A stretch of 64,000 bases of DNA from contig NZ_NSKD01000001.1 of NCBI RefSeq assembly GCF_002286965.1, positions 434,001-498,000 on the forward strand, given 5' to 3'. Source of the DNA: Halovibrio salipaludis (GTDB lineage Bacteria > Pseudomonadota > Gammaproteobacteria > Pseudomonadales > Oleiphilaceae). The notes beneath the pieces were generated by a model. It did not search any database and was not told the origin of the DNA. It saw only the letters and a list, made by a program, of their open reading frames with translations. Made by a program: the position numbers and the translations under genes. This document shows positions 16,875-25,393 of the stretch, piece after piece; position 1 is the stretch's first letter; every line of letters begins with the position of its first letter.

Positions 16875-17936
16875 TCACGGATTCGAGGGCGCGACGCGCA
16901 GTCTTTCCACCCGCACGAGGAGATTGACGAGACCCAGCAGGAGAAAGGCCCCGAATGCGTTGTGGGCGATGGCGATCGCCAGGGGAACCTGGAGAAGAAT
17001 GTTGAGAACACCCAGAGCAACCTGCACCAGGAGCAGCGCCAGCCCAGTACCGGCAGCGCCGGCAAGGGCGGATCCCCGCGCTTTTCGGATCACTGCCAAG
17101 AATAACGCACCAAGGGTCACCAGAACCACCAGTGCTCCGACGCGATGGCTCTGGTGGATGGCCACGCGCGCTTCATTGCCCAGCTGCCCCCCCAGGTAGT
17201 TGGGTCCCACGGACTGGAGGAGGTTGAAGCCCGCGGCGAAATCCATCTCCGGCCACAATGAGCCATGGCAGGTTGGCAGGTCCGTGCAGGCGACAGCGGC
17301 GTAGTTGGCGGCCGTCCAGGCTCCAAGCGCAATCTGCAGGACCAGCAGGACCAGTCCCCCATAGAGCCAAGGCCGCAGAGCCAGGATGCGGGCCCTGGGT
17401 TCCGGAGGCAGATCGTCATTGCCTGTTCGACCTTGAAGACGCCTGAACAGCAGGAACATGAGACAGAAGGTGGTAAAGCCACCCAGAAGATGAGCCGCCA
17501 CCACCTGGGGCCAGAGGGACAGGGTGACGGTCCAGGCACCGAAAGCCGCCTGTAGTACCACGAACCCCGCCGCGAAGCTGGCCAGCCCGGCGGGGGCGCC
17601 CACCCTGCGGTGCCGGATGCAGGCGGCGGCAATGCCAAAGATCACAAGGCCCAGGGTGCCGGCCGCATAACGGTGGATCATTTCGGGCCAGCCCTTGCCG
17701 GCGTCAAAGGGGGCCTCGGGAAACCGGGCCTGCGCCTTTGCAATGGTCTCCTCACCACTGGGCACCGTCAGATGCCCATAGCAGCCGGGCCAGTCCGGGC
17801 AACCCAGGCCCGCATCCACCAGCCGGGTCCAGGCGCCGAGCAGGATCACGATCGTGGCCAGAACCAGGGCGCTGAGCGCGGCCCGGCGCAGACGTGGGAA
17901 AGCAGTGGCCGGTGAGCGGCCCGAAGCTGTACTCAT
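16875..17936 (-). CDS. ctaA: Heme A synthase (COX15/CtaA)
   Basis: The 353-residue protein has about eight membrane helices in two similar halves, as in CtaA/COX15. It oxidises the C8 methyl of heme O to a formyl group to give heme A. Conserved histidines occur in MIHRYAAGT, VAAHLLGGF, IHQSHRVGA and AHNAFGAF, which fit the heme ligands. A Cys pair in the first periplasmic loop (GLGCPDWPGCYG) and another in ACTDLPTCHG match the family. It is 15 bases upstream of ctaB. Confidence 0.95.
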   Translation of the reverse strand: MSTASGRSPATAFPRLRRAALSALVLATIVILLGAWTRLVDAGLGCPDWPGCYGHLTVPSGEETIAKAQARFPEAPFDAGKGWPEMIHRYAAGTLGLVIFGIAAACIRHRRVGAPAGLASFAAGFVVLQAAFGAWTVTLSLWPQVVAAHLLGGFTTFCLMFLLFRRLQGRTGNDDLPPEPRARILALRPWLYGGLVLLVLQIALGAWTAANYAAVACTDLPTCHGSLWPEMDFAAGFNLLQSVGPNYLGGQLGNEARVAIHQSHRVGALVVLVTLGALFLAVIRKARGSALAGAAGTGLALLLVQVALGVLNILLQVPLAIAIAHNAFGAFLLLGLVNLLVRVERLRVAPSNP

Positions 17937-17950
17937 CGTTTTATCCGGAT

Positions 17951-18547
17951 TCAGCCAAGTGGGGAAACTTCCAGCAGATGTTCAAGGTCTTCCAGCACAT
18001 CATCACCGGAATGACGCTGGTCGTAACGCAGGACCAGGTTGCCCATGGGATCGACGATAAAGACAGTCGCCCCGGCGCCATCCGCCGTGTACGCGGCCAG
18101 GGGATTGGCCTCCTCAGCGGAGAGCGTTACCAGTCGCCGGTCATCCGCACCCTCCGGTACGCTGCCATCCCTGCTGATGAAGCCACGGCGGACGCGATTC
18201 CAGTCGCGGTGCAGGAGCTGGTGGACGCTGCCTGTGCGGTCCAGCCATTCCACGCAGGCATCGCCGCAGTCTGAGGCGGTGACCAGGATCCACCACTTGG
18301 CGTCCTCGTTTTCCTGCAGGAAATGACTCCGGAATGGGTTGCCGTCCGGGTCCCGGATCCCCTGATCCAGTACCTGTTCGTTGCCCTCAACGAATTCGCC
18401 CCTGTTGGTGGTACTGCCCGGCATGCCCCAGCCGGTGTAATACATGACGGTGGCGGCAATCAGGGGCAGGATGGCGATCAGGAACAGCAGCGCTGCCTTG
18501 CGGCGGGCGCGCCGGGTTTCCTCGTCACTGAAACTGTTCTGGCTCAC
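17951..18547 (-). CDS. Conserved hypothetical protein of the oxidase assembly cluster
   Basis: This 198-residue protein has a charged N-terminus, one membrane helix (about 18-38) and a soluble, presumably periplasmic, domain. The domain has a thioredoxin-like flavour: a WILVTASDCGDACVEW segment in the place of a CxxC loop, with cysteines in C-G-D-A-C spacing similar to SCO. I infer, without proof, a redox or copper role in oxidase assembly. It lies between SURF1 and ctaA, the position where pseudomonad oxidase clusters carry an uncharacterised gene. Confidence 0.8.
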   Translation of the reverse strand: MSQNSFSDEETRRARRKAALLFLIAILPLIAATVMYYTGWGMPGSTTNRGEFVEGNEQVLDQGIRDPDGNPFRSHFLQENEDAKWWILVTASDCGDACVEWLDRTGSVHQLLHRDWNRVRRGFISRDGSVPEGADDRRLVTLSAEEANPLAAYTADGAGATVFIVDPMGNLVLRYDQRHSGDDVLEDLEHLLEVSPLG

Positions 18548-19258
18548 TCAGGACTCCTCATCTCGGCGAAAGCTGGTTGCGATGGTCAGGGTCAGCAGCA
18601 CCACTGCCAGCCCGAACCACTGCACGGCATAGCCGTAGTGGGTTGCGGCCTCCATTCGGTCCGGTGTCCAGCCGGTGCGCAGCGCCCCGGGTTGCCCCTC
18701 ATCCGTCAGCCGGACAGGAGCAGTGGCAACATTGGAAAAGCTTCCCCGGGCATCCGCCCGGTCCAGGCTGGCCACCCGTCTTGGCCAGCTCTCCCGATTG
18801 ACCGCTTCGACCCGACCCAGCACCAATGGAGTGGGCCAGGACCACACATGGCCTTCAATGGTCAGCCTGCCGCCAGGTGTCTCGGGGTCCGGAAGGCGAT
18901 CCCGGTCTGCGGGCGCGGCAATCCAGCCCCTGTTCACCACAACCGGTCCGTCCGCGGTATGGAAGGGCTGGAGCACCTCGTAGCCGGGCCGGCCATCCCG
19001 GGTCCGGTTGTCCAGAAGCCACTGGACCTCCGGATCATATTCACCCGAAAGCACCACCGGCTGCCCTTCGAGGGGACGCTCAACCGGCCATTCAACCGGC
19101 CCATCGGTATCCGACCAGCGGGCCTGGCGCTCCGCCTTGTCGAAGCCCCGATCTAGCTGCCATACGCCGAGCCCCAGCAGCAGCGGCAGAAACGCGATGG
19201 CGATCCCCCAGATGGCCCGATTCGGCCGCCAGCGCCATTGGCTCCGGGATCCGGTCAT
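18548..19258 (-). CDS. SURF1-family cytochrome oxidase assembly protein
   Basis: The 236-residue protein has the SURF1 plan: a membrane helix near each end (about 14-33 and 208-226) and a periplasmic domain between. Family segments include LGVWQLDRGFDKAERQ and VVVNRGWIAAPADR. SURF1 proteins help insert heme A into subunit I. The stop is directly followed by the start of the 198-residue gene downstream, so the two are tightly coupled. Confidence 0.92.
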   Translation of the reverse strand: MTGSRSQWRWRPNRAIWGIAIAFLPLLLGLGVWQLDRGFDKAERQARWSDTDGPVEWPVERPLEGQPVVLSGEYDPEVQWLLDNRTRDGRPGYEVLQPFHTADGPVVVNRGWIAAPADRDRLPDPETPGGRLTIEGHVWSWPTPLVLGRVEAVNRESWPRRVASLDRADARGSFSNVATAPVRLTDEGQPGALRTGWTPDRMEAATHYGYAVQWFGLAVVLLTLTIATSFRRDEES

Positions 19259-19303
19259 GCTCTGTTATAGTGATCGGGTTGTTTCAGCGTCAAGAGATCC
19301 GCC

Positions 19304-19510
19304 ATGCTCAAGTTCCTGATCGTTCTCGTACTCATCGGCATCATTGCCAGCCTGACCAGCAGCTTCTTTTTCATGATGAAGGATGAGGGCAGCCGCCACA
19401 GGACCGTGAACGGACTGATCGTCCGGGTGTCACTGTCCGCGCTGCTGCTTGTTCTTATCGGAGCGGCGGCGGTGACGGGCAATCTGCAACTGAACGCGCC
19501 GCCCTTCTGA
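19304..19510 (+). CDS. Twin-transmembrane protein, DUF2909 family
   Basis: This 68-residue protein consists almost wholly of two membrane helices (about 3-24 and 40-60) joined by a short basic loop (KDEGSRHRTVNG). The length and sequence match the DUF2909 proteins found next to aa3 oxidase genes in many gammaproteobacteria. Its function is unknown. It runs opposite to all its oxidase neighbours and is divergent from SURF1 with 45 bases between the starts, so it needs its own promoter. Confidence 0.85.
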   Translation: MLKFLIVLVLIGIIASLTSSFFFMMKDEGSRHRTVNGLIVRVSLSALLLVLIGAAAVTGNLQLNAPPF

Positions 19511-19526
19511 GCGGCGCACCAGCGGT

Positions 19527-20414
19527 TCAGATCACGTAGACGAAGACGAAAAGCATGATCCAGACCACGTCCACGAAGTGCCAGTACCAGGCACCCGCCT
19601 CATAGCCGAAGTGGTCGTGGGCGCTGAAATGGCCCTTGATCAGCCGCATCAGAACAACGAACAGGATAATCCCGCCCAGCAGTACGTGCAGGCCGTGGAA
19701 ACCAGTCATCAGGAAGAAAATGCTGCCGTAGATCCCGGAATCCAGCGTCAGATTCAGATGGCTGTAGGCCTCAACGTACTCCTCGATCTGGAAGAACAGG
19801 AAGAGCGCACCCAGGGCCACGGTGGCCGCCAGCCAGTAGATGGTGGGCTTGCGCTTGTCGTACTTGAGTGCCTTGTGGGACAGCGTCAGCGTAATGGACG
19901 AGGCCACCAGGATCAGGGTGTTCAGAAGCGGCAGCCCCCAGGGGCCGATGACCGAATCCGGCCCGGCGAACTGGCTGTTATCCGGATTGGTCAGCAGCGG
20001 CCACTGGGCCTGGAAGCCTTCCCAGAGCATGTTGGCGGTGCCCTTGGCCCCTTCACCGCCCAGCCAGGGAACGGCGAAGAACCGGATGTAGAAGAGGCTG
20101 CCGAACAGTGCCGCGAAGAAAGCCACCTCGGAAAAGATGAACCAGCTCATACCCTGCCGGAAGGAACGATCCATCTGGGCGTCGTAGAGCCCCGCGCGGC
20201 TTTCGCGGATCACATCCCGGAGCCAGCCGGTGATCATGTAGATCAGGACCAGCGCCCCGACCGTGAACACGACCCAGGCTGTGGTGGTGGAATCCCCGTT
20301 GGACTGGTTCACCAGGACTGAGGACAGCCCGAAGAAGGTCAGGAGCATCCCGACGCTGCCCACAATGGGCCAGATGCTCGACTCCGGGACGTAATAGGAC
20401 TGGTTGCTCGACAT
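19527..20414 (-). CDS. ctaE: Cytochrome c oxidase subunit III
   Basis: The 295-residue protein has seven membrane helices, as expected for subunit III of aa3 oxidases. The helix with FIFSEVAFFAALFGSLFY carries the buried glutamate typical of the family, and MTGFHGLHVLLGG and GAWYWHFVDVVW are family hallmarks. Subunit III stabilises the proton-uptake path of subunit I. It follows ctaD by only 55 bases; the cox11/ctaG gene that often lies here is absent. Confidence 0.96.
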   Translation of the reverse strand: MSSNQSYYVPESSIWPIVGSVGMLLTFFGLSSVLVNQSNGDSTTTAWVVFTVGALVLIYMITGWLRDVIRESRAGLYDAQMDRSFRQGMSWFIFSEVAFFAALFGSLFYIRFFAVPWLGGEGAKGTANMLWEGFQAQWPLLTNPDNSQFAGPDSVIGPWGLPLLNTLILVASSITLTLSHKALKYDKRKPTIYWLAATVALGALFLFFQIEEYVEAYSHLNLTLDSGIYGSIFFLMTGFHGLHVLLGGIILFVVLMRLIKGHFSAHDHFGYEAGAWYWHFVDVVWIMLFVFVYVI

Positions 20415-20469
20415 GCAGCCTCCGCTGTTCTTGTTCCGTTACGGTTTCCGTTTTTCCGGACCGCCGGGG

Positions 20470-22056
20470 TCAGTCGACCCGCGGCGGCTGCTCAAAGGTG
20501 TGATAGGGCGCCGGAGACGGAACCGTCCACTCCAGACCTTCCGCACCTTCCCAGGGTTTGGCGTCCGCCTTGGGCCCGCTCTTCACAGCCCTGTAGACAA
20601 TGAAAACGAGCAGCAGCTGGCTGGCGCCGAACAGGAAAGCACCGATGGTTGAAACCTGGTTGAAGTTGGCGAACTGGATCGGGTAGTCCGCGTAACGCCG
20701 TGGCATACCGGCAAGGCCCAGGAAATGCATCGGGAAGAAGGCGATGTTCAGGCCGATGAACGACAGCCAGAAGTGCGCCTTGCCCAGTGCCTCGCTGTAC
20801 ATGCGACCGGACCACTTGGGCAGCCAGTAGTACACGGAAGCGAAGATGCCGTAGATGGCGCCCGGGATCAGAACATAGTGGAAGTGGGCAACCACAAAGT
20901 AGGTGTCATGATACTGGAAGTCCGCGGGAGCGATGGCCAGCATCACGCCGGAGAGCCCGCCCACCGTGAACAGCACCACGAAACCGATGGCGAACAGCAT
21001 GGGGGTCTCGAAGCTGATGGAACCACGGAACATGGTGGTGATCCAGTTGAAGATCTTCACCCCTGTGGGCACCGCGATGATCATGGTCGCGTACATGAAG
21101 AACAGCTCACCGGGCAGCGGCAGACCGACCGTGAACATGTGGTGCGACCAGACCAGGAACGACAGGATCGCGATCGCGGCCGTGGCGTACACCATGGAGG
21201 TGTAGCCGAACAGCGGCTTGCGCGAGAAGGTCGGTATGATCTGGGAGATGATGCCGAACGCCGGCAGGATCAGGATATAGACCTCGGGGTGACCGAAGAA
21301 CCAGAAAATGTGCTGGTACAGCACCGGATCACCACCCCCCGCGGCATCGAAGAAAGCGGTGCCAAAGTGGATATCCATGAGCAGCATGGTCACCGCGCCC
21401 GCCAGCACCGGCAGGACGGCGATCAGCAGGAAGGCGGTGATCAGCCAGGTCCACACGAACATGGGCATCTTCATCAGGGTCATGCCGGGGGCGCGCATGT
21501 TGATGATGGTGGCGATCACGTTGATCGCGCCCATGATGGAGGAGATGCCCAGAATATGGACCGAGAAGATGAAGAAGGTGGTGCTGTCAGGCCCATAGGT
21601 TGTGGACAGGGGCGCGTAGGCCGTCCAGCCGAAGTTGGGCGCACCGCCATCCATGAACAGGGTGGACATCAGGATCAGCGACCCGGTCACCAGCAGCCAG
21701 AAGCTCCAGTTGTTCATGCGCGGCAGGGCCATGTCCGGTGCGCCCACCATCAATGGGATCATCCAGTTGGCAAGCCCCACGAAGGCCGGCATTACGGCAC
21801 CGAAGATCATGACCAGACCATGCATGGTGGTCATCTGATTGAAGAAGGCCGGCTCCACCATCTGGAGGCCTGGCTGGAACAGCTCGGCACGGATGATCAT
21901 GGCCATGGCGCCGCCCGCGATGAACATCGCGAACGAAAACACCAGGTACATGGTGCCGATATCCTTGTGGTTGGTCGTGAACAACCACCGTCCAATCCCC
22001 TTGGCGGGGCCGTGATCGTGATGATCAGCGGCGTGAGCGTCTGCGACCGCACTCAT
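20470..22056 (-). CDS. ctaD: Cytochrome c oxidase subunit I (aa3 type)
   Basis: This 528-residue, twelve-helix subunit holds heme a and the heme a3-CuB oxygen-reduction site. Visible ligands are His79 (heme a), His256 with cross-linked Tyr260 (GHPEVY), His305-His306 (CuB), and His391 and His393 in HFHYV (heme a3 and heme a). The D-channel aspartate (Asp108 in GAPD) and the K-channel lysine (Lys334 in PTGVKIF) are present, so this is a type A1 pump. An N-terminal His/Asp-rich leader (ADAHAADHHDHG) precedes the core. Confidence 0.97.
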   Translation of the reverse strand: MSAVADAHAADHHDHGPAKGIGRWLFTTNHKDIGTMYLVFSFAMFIAGGAMAMIIRAELFQPGLQMVEPAFFNQMTTMHGLVMIFGAVMPAFVGLANWMIPLMVGAPDMALPRMNNWSFWLLVTGSLILMSTLFMDGGAPNFGWTAYAPLSTTYGPDSTTFFIFSVHILGISSIMGAINVIATIINMRAPGMTLMKMPMFVWTWLITAFLLIAVLPVLAGAVTMLLMDIHFGTAFFDAAGGGDPVLYQHIFWFFGHPEVYILILPAFGIISQIIPTFSRKPLFGYTSMVYATAAIAILSFLVWSHHMFTVGLPLPGELFFMYATMIIAVPTGVKIFNWITTMFRGSISFETPMLFAIGFVVLFTVGGLSGVMLAIAPADFQYHDTYFVVAHFHYVLIPGAIYGIFASVYYWLPKWSGRMYSEALGKAHFWLSFIGLNIAFFPMHFLGLAGMPRRYADYPIQFANFNQVSTIGAFLFGASQLLLVFIVYRAVKSGPKADAKPWEGAEGLEWTVPSPAPYHTFEQPPRVD

Positions 22057-22087
22057 GATGAACCCCCGTTATTCAAACGCTGAATAC

Positions 22088-22870
22088 TTAACCGTCTTCG
22101 CCGGTCTGCTCGGCGACCCATTCGCGATATTCGTCCTTCGGTACTGCCTTGACCTCAATCGGCATGTCCGAGTGGCCCTGACCGCACAGCTCAGCACAGA
22201 GCCCATAGTAGGTGCCGGGCTCCTCGATCTTTGCCCAGTTCTTGTTGATGAACCCGGGGATCGCGTCCTGCTTCCAGCCGAACTCCGGTACCCACCAGCT
22301 GTGGATGACGTCGTTGGACGTGATCAGGAACCGGATCTTGGTATCAACAGGCAGAACCAGTGGGTTGTCCACGGAATACTTGTAGTCCCCGGTCTTCTCC
22401 ATCAGGTTCTTTTCGGCGTCGCGCGGCGTATCCGGGGAACTGAAGAAGCTGATGTCCTCATCCATGTACTCATACTGCCAGCGCCACTGGTAGCCGGTAA
22501 CCTTGATCTCCATCTCGGCGTCGGAGGTGTCGTACATATCCACCAGGGTGCCGGTGGCCGGAATGGCCATCATGATGAGAATCAGGAAGGGAATGACTGT
22601 CCAGATGATCTCCACCGTGGTGTTCTCGTGGAAATGCGCCGGCTTCGCCCCCTTCGAGTGGCGGTAGGCCAGAACCGACCAGAGTATGGCCAGGAAAACG
22701 CCCACACCGATCACAACACAGATCCAGAACACCCACATGTGAATGTCATAGATGGTGTTGCTTATGGAGGTGACACCTTCAGGAAGGTTAACCCCCCACT
22801 CGGCAAGGGCGCTGGACGGCGCCGTTACAGCAGTCGCCAGGGCACCGGCACGCAGGGCCTGCACGCTCAT
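22088..22870 (-). CDS. ctaC: Cytochrome c oxidase subunit II
   Basis: The 260-residue subunit has a signal peptide (about 1-24), two membrane helices (about 45-67 and 87-106) and a periplasmic cupredoxin domain. The CuA centre ligands are His190 (VIHSWW), Cys225, Cys229, His233 and Met236 in CAELCGQGHSDM, with the Glu of AEL between the cysteines. The electron-entry segment GYQWRWQYEY is present. There is no fused cytochrome c domain, so a separate cytochrome c is the donor. It is the first gene of the oxidase operon. Confidence 0.97.
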   Translation of the reverse strand: MSVQALRAGALATAVTAPSSALAEWGVNLPEGVTSISNTIYDIHMWVFWICVVIGVGVFLAILWSVLAYRHSKGAKPAHFHENTTVEIIWTVIPFLILIMMAIPATGTLVDMYDTSDAEMEIKVTGYQWRWQYEYMDEDISFFSSPDTPRDAEKNLMEKTGDYKYSVDNPLVLPVDTKIRFLITSNDVIHSWWVPEFGWKQDAIPGFINKNWAKIEEPGTYYGLCAELCGQGHSDMPIEVKAVPKDEYREWVAEQTGEDG

Positions 22871-22987
22871 ACCTCGTCTCCAACAAGAATTGTGTTTCGG
22901 CCCCGCGCACCATAGAAACGGGCCGTGGCGTCGAACCCTGGGGAACGCGGGGATATGTGTATGGGTCTCTCGCGCAAAGTTACGCAG

Positions 22988-23015
22988 AGTTTATCGTTTT
23001 TTGCGCGTATGACAA
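22988..23015 (-). promoter_or_regulatory. Candidate promoter of the oxidase operon
   Basis: On the minus strand TTGTCA (23015-23010) and TAAACT (22993-22988) are 16 bases apart, giving a leader of about 110 bases before ctaC. The rest of the 22871-23137 gap shows no other clear signal. The match is moderate. Confidence 0.35.
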
Positions 23016-23137
23016 CCGTCAAGCGTCAATTCTATCGTGTCCGGCCAGCTCCGACCACCCGCCGGGCACTGCCCGCAAACTCAGCTACACTGAGATAAAA
23101 CCGCTCGCGGTCTCCATCCACCAGTGCTGTACGGTCC

Positions 23138-23791
23138 ATGACGCCGGAGTCCATAACCCAGATCATCGCCCAGGCCGTGGCCCGGGAAGCCGCCGGCGGC
23201 CAGTTCCAGCAGGCACTCCGCGCCAGAGCGGAAGCCCTGCATGGGCTGTTCCGGGTGGAGGCCGACGACCCGACAGCGGCACTGTACGGCTTCGCCCGCG
23301 AGTACGTTGAAATGACGCCCGGACTCATCCACTGCGTCCGGATCTGCGCCGAACGTGCAGGGGTCGGCGCGCTGTTCCACCCCTTCCTCAAGACAGCCAC
23401 CGGCTACTTCGCCCATCCGTCCGTGCTTCTGGCTGGCTATGAGGGACTGGAGGGGCTGCTGATCAAGGCCTACCAGTGCCACCGCCTGATGGAGGAGATG
23501 TACGAGAACAACCGGTCCTTCCGCAACAGCCATCTTCTGGAGCCGGAAGCCACCCAGGCCAACCTCCTCGTGCACCATCTCATCGGCGAGCCTTTCGCCA
23601 ACGAGCTCGATCAGGCCATACTGATCACGGTACGCCAGATTGTCGGTTCAGGCGACTATTACGATCTGGATCTGGCGCCCTTTGTCGCCCAGGCCAGTGA
23701 TGAGGCCTGGCAGTGGATGCATGAATACTGGACCAACCTGCTGGCGCGCAACGGAATCCATTTCCGGTTCTCGTTCCGCTCAGCACTGTAG
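23138..23791 (+). CDS. Conserved hypothetical protein
   Basis: The 217-residue protein has no signal peptide or strong membrane segment and looks mainly helical. Striking patches are VEMTPGLIHCVRICAERAG, YECHRLMEEMYENN-like text (here YQCHRLMEEMYENNRSFR) and an aromatic C-terminus (WQWMHEYWTNLL). No known catalytic motif is visible, although the repeated His and Glu could bind a metal. It starts a three-gene unit with DoxX (3 bases downstream) and a binding-protein-like gene. I do not recognise the family. The ribosome site is weak. Confidence 0.7.
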   Translation: MTPESITQIIAQAVAREAAGGQFQQALRARAEALHGLFRVEADDPTAALYGFAREYVEMTPGLIHCVRICAERAGVGALFHPFLKTATGYFAHPSVLLAGYEGLEGLLIKAYQCHRLMEEMYENNRSFRNSHLLEPEATQANLLVHHLIGEPFANELDQAILITVRQIVGSGDYYDLDLAPFVAQASDEAWQWMHEYWTNLLARNGIHFRFSFRSAL

Positions 23792-23794
23792 GCA

Positions 23795-24202
23795 ATGACC
23801 GAAGGGGACTCAGTGGTGCTCAACCAACCGGATCTCGCCCGTCTCATACTGCGTCTGGCGCTGGGGTTTCTGATCCTGCTGCATGGGATCAGCAAGCTGC
23901 TCAACGGCATCGGGCCAATCGAGAACCTTCTGGCCGCGCACGGCCTTCCGGCCATACTCGCGTGGGGGGTTCTGATTGGCGAGATCCTGGCGCCCGCCAT
24001 GCTGATCCTGGGGGTTCACACCCGTGTCGCGGCGGTGCTGGTCACCATCAACATGGTCTTCGCCCTGGTTCTGGCACACCAGCACGAGCTGCTCGCGCTC
24101 AAGGCCAACGGCGGCTGGGCCCTGGAGCTGCCGGCGCTTTTCCTTGTAAACGCGGTGGTGATCCTGATGCTCGGACCAGGCCGCTACCGGGTCCATTCCT
24201 GA
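23795..24202 (+). CDS. DoxX-family membrane protein
   Basis: This 135-residue protein has four membrane helices. The DoxX signature is clear: ARLILRLALGFLILLHGISKLLNG, then ILAWGVLIGEILAPAMLILG in the second helix. DoxX proteins are small inner-membrane proteins often tied to thiol or redox stress, but a precise reaction is not settled. It sits three bases after the 217-residue gene and 12 bases before the next, so the three are almost certainly one operon. Confidence 0.88.
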   Translation: MTEGDSVVLNQPDLARLILRLALGFLILLHGISKLLNGIGPIENLLAAHGLPAILAWGVLIGEILAPAMLILGVHTRVAAVLVTINMVFALVLAHQHELLALKANGGWALELPALFLVNAVVILMLGPGRYRVHS

Positions 24203-24214
24203 CAGGAGCAGATC

Positions 24215-25120
24215 ATGCTGACAACACGGAAGTCAGTCACCATTCTTCTGCTGCTCGCGCTGGCACCCCCTCTGCTGGCGGACACTGAGGGCGGCGACGG
24301 GCCCATCACGCTCTGGAAGCGCAACCATGACAGTCCGGCCATCCGCGAACTCGTGACAATGGCATTGGCGAAGACGCCGGATTACGGGCCCACGGAAATC
24401 CGCGCCAGCATGCCCATGGCCCAGGCCCGGGCCACCCGGCATCTGCGCGCCGGGAACAGGGACCGGGTCCGCATTGCGAACGTTGCCTCTTCCCCGGAAC
24501 GCAACCGTGAGCTCAGACCCATACCGATTCCCATTGCCCAGGGCATGCTGGGGTTCCGCATCTGCATCATCCGCAAGGGTGAACAGGCGCGGTTTGACCG
24601 GATTTTCTCCGCGGGGGACTTCCAGCAGCAGGGCCTGACCATTGGCCAGGGTACGCACTGGCCCGATACCCGCATCCTGCGCCAGTCCGGCTTTGAGGTT
24701 GTGACCTCCCCACGTTTCGGTAACCTTCTGACGATGCTTGAGAGGGGCCGCTTCGACTGCTTCCTGCGCGGGGTTGGTGAGATCCTGATCGATCTGGATC
24801 AGTATCCAACCGAAGAACTGCAAGTGGAGGACCGGCTCGTGTTCACCTACCGGATGCCCTCATACCTGTTCGTGGCCCCGGATGACGAGTACATGGCCGA
24901 GCGGCTCACCGTGGGGCTGCACCGTGCCATGCTCAGCGGCGACTACGAGCAATGGTTCAGCACCTATTTCCGCGAGCCGATCCGCAGGCTGGAGGTCATG
25001 GACCGGGTCTTCATTCCCCTGCCCAACCCCTTCCTTGAGAACGGCGGATCACCGGTGCAGCTGCCGCTGATGCCGATACGCCCGGACCTTATGCTGCCGG
25101 TGCCGGAAGGCAGCCGCTGA
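24215..25120 (+). CDS. Periplasmic substrate-binding-like protein (type 2 PBP)
   Basis: The 301-residue protein has a signal peptide (about 1-22, ending LLAD) and a soluble domain with the look of SBP_bac_3-type amino-acid or sensor binding proteins. Examples are ANVASSPERN near the hinge and MLERGRFDCFLRGVGEI, where a strand-helix closes the ligand cleft. No ABC permease genes are nearby, so it may work alone, as a sensor partner or as a lipid/metabolite carrier. The C-terminal 45 residues are proline-rich. The ligand is unknown. Confidence 0.7.
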   Translation: MLTTRKSVTILLLLALAPPLLADTEGGDGPITLWKRNHDSPAIRELVTMALAKTPDYGPTEIRASMPMAQARATRHLRAGNRDRVRIANVASSPERNRELRPIPIPIAQGMLGFRICIIRKGEQARFDRIFSAGDFQQQGLTIGQGTHWPDTRILRQSGFEVVTSPRFGNLLTMLERGRFDCFLRGVGEILIDLDQYPTEELQVEDRLVFTYRMPSYLFVAPDDEYMAERLTVGLHRAMLSGDYEQWFSTYFREPIRRLEVMDRVFIPLPNPFLENGGSPVQLPLMPIRPDLMLPVPEGSR

Positions 25121-25129
25121 TTCCCGGCC

Positions 25130-25393
25130 TCAATGGGTCCCGCCGGATCCGGAAGGCAGGATCCGCACCGGCTGAGGGGTGTCATCCTTTTTCGGCGGAT
25201 CCGGTTCCGTGGGTGTGACGCGGGTCTTCAGGGTTTCCGAGGCCGGGGTCATGTCCGCCGCTTCGGGCTGACGATCCTCGAAACCGCAGTCCACGCACTC
25301 CCGGAAGGTGCCTTCCTCGGTGGTATACATCACGATCCGGTCCATGGCACTGCAGCGGGGGCAAACCGCCCCGGCGATGAAGCGTTTCTTCAA
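25130..25393 (-). CDS. yheV: YheV-family zinc-ribbon protein
   Basis: The 87-residue protein starts MKKRFIAGAVCPRC and has two Cys-x2-Cys pairs (CPRC and CVDC) that can form one zinc ribbon, the hallmark of YheV. The last 40 residues are charged, proline-rich and probably disordered, longer than I expect for the family. Its ATG overlaps the prlC stop by four bases, so translation is coupled. The function of YheV is not known; linkage to prlC is conserved in gammaproteobacteria. Confidence 0.85.
   Translation of the reverse strand: MKKRFIAGAVCPRCSAMDRIVMYTTEEGTFRECVDCGFEDRQPEAADMTPASETLKTRVTPTEPDPPKKDDTPQPVRILPSGSGGTH

Noticed and set aside
25161-25190. GGATCC-containing repeat near the end of yheV as a regulatory site
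   Set aside because: It is inside coding sequence and explained by codon use.
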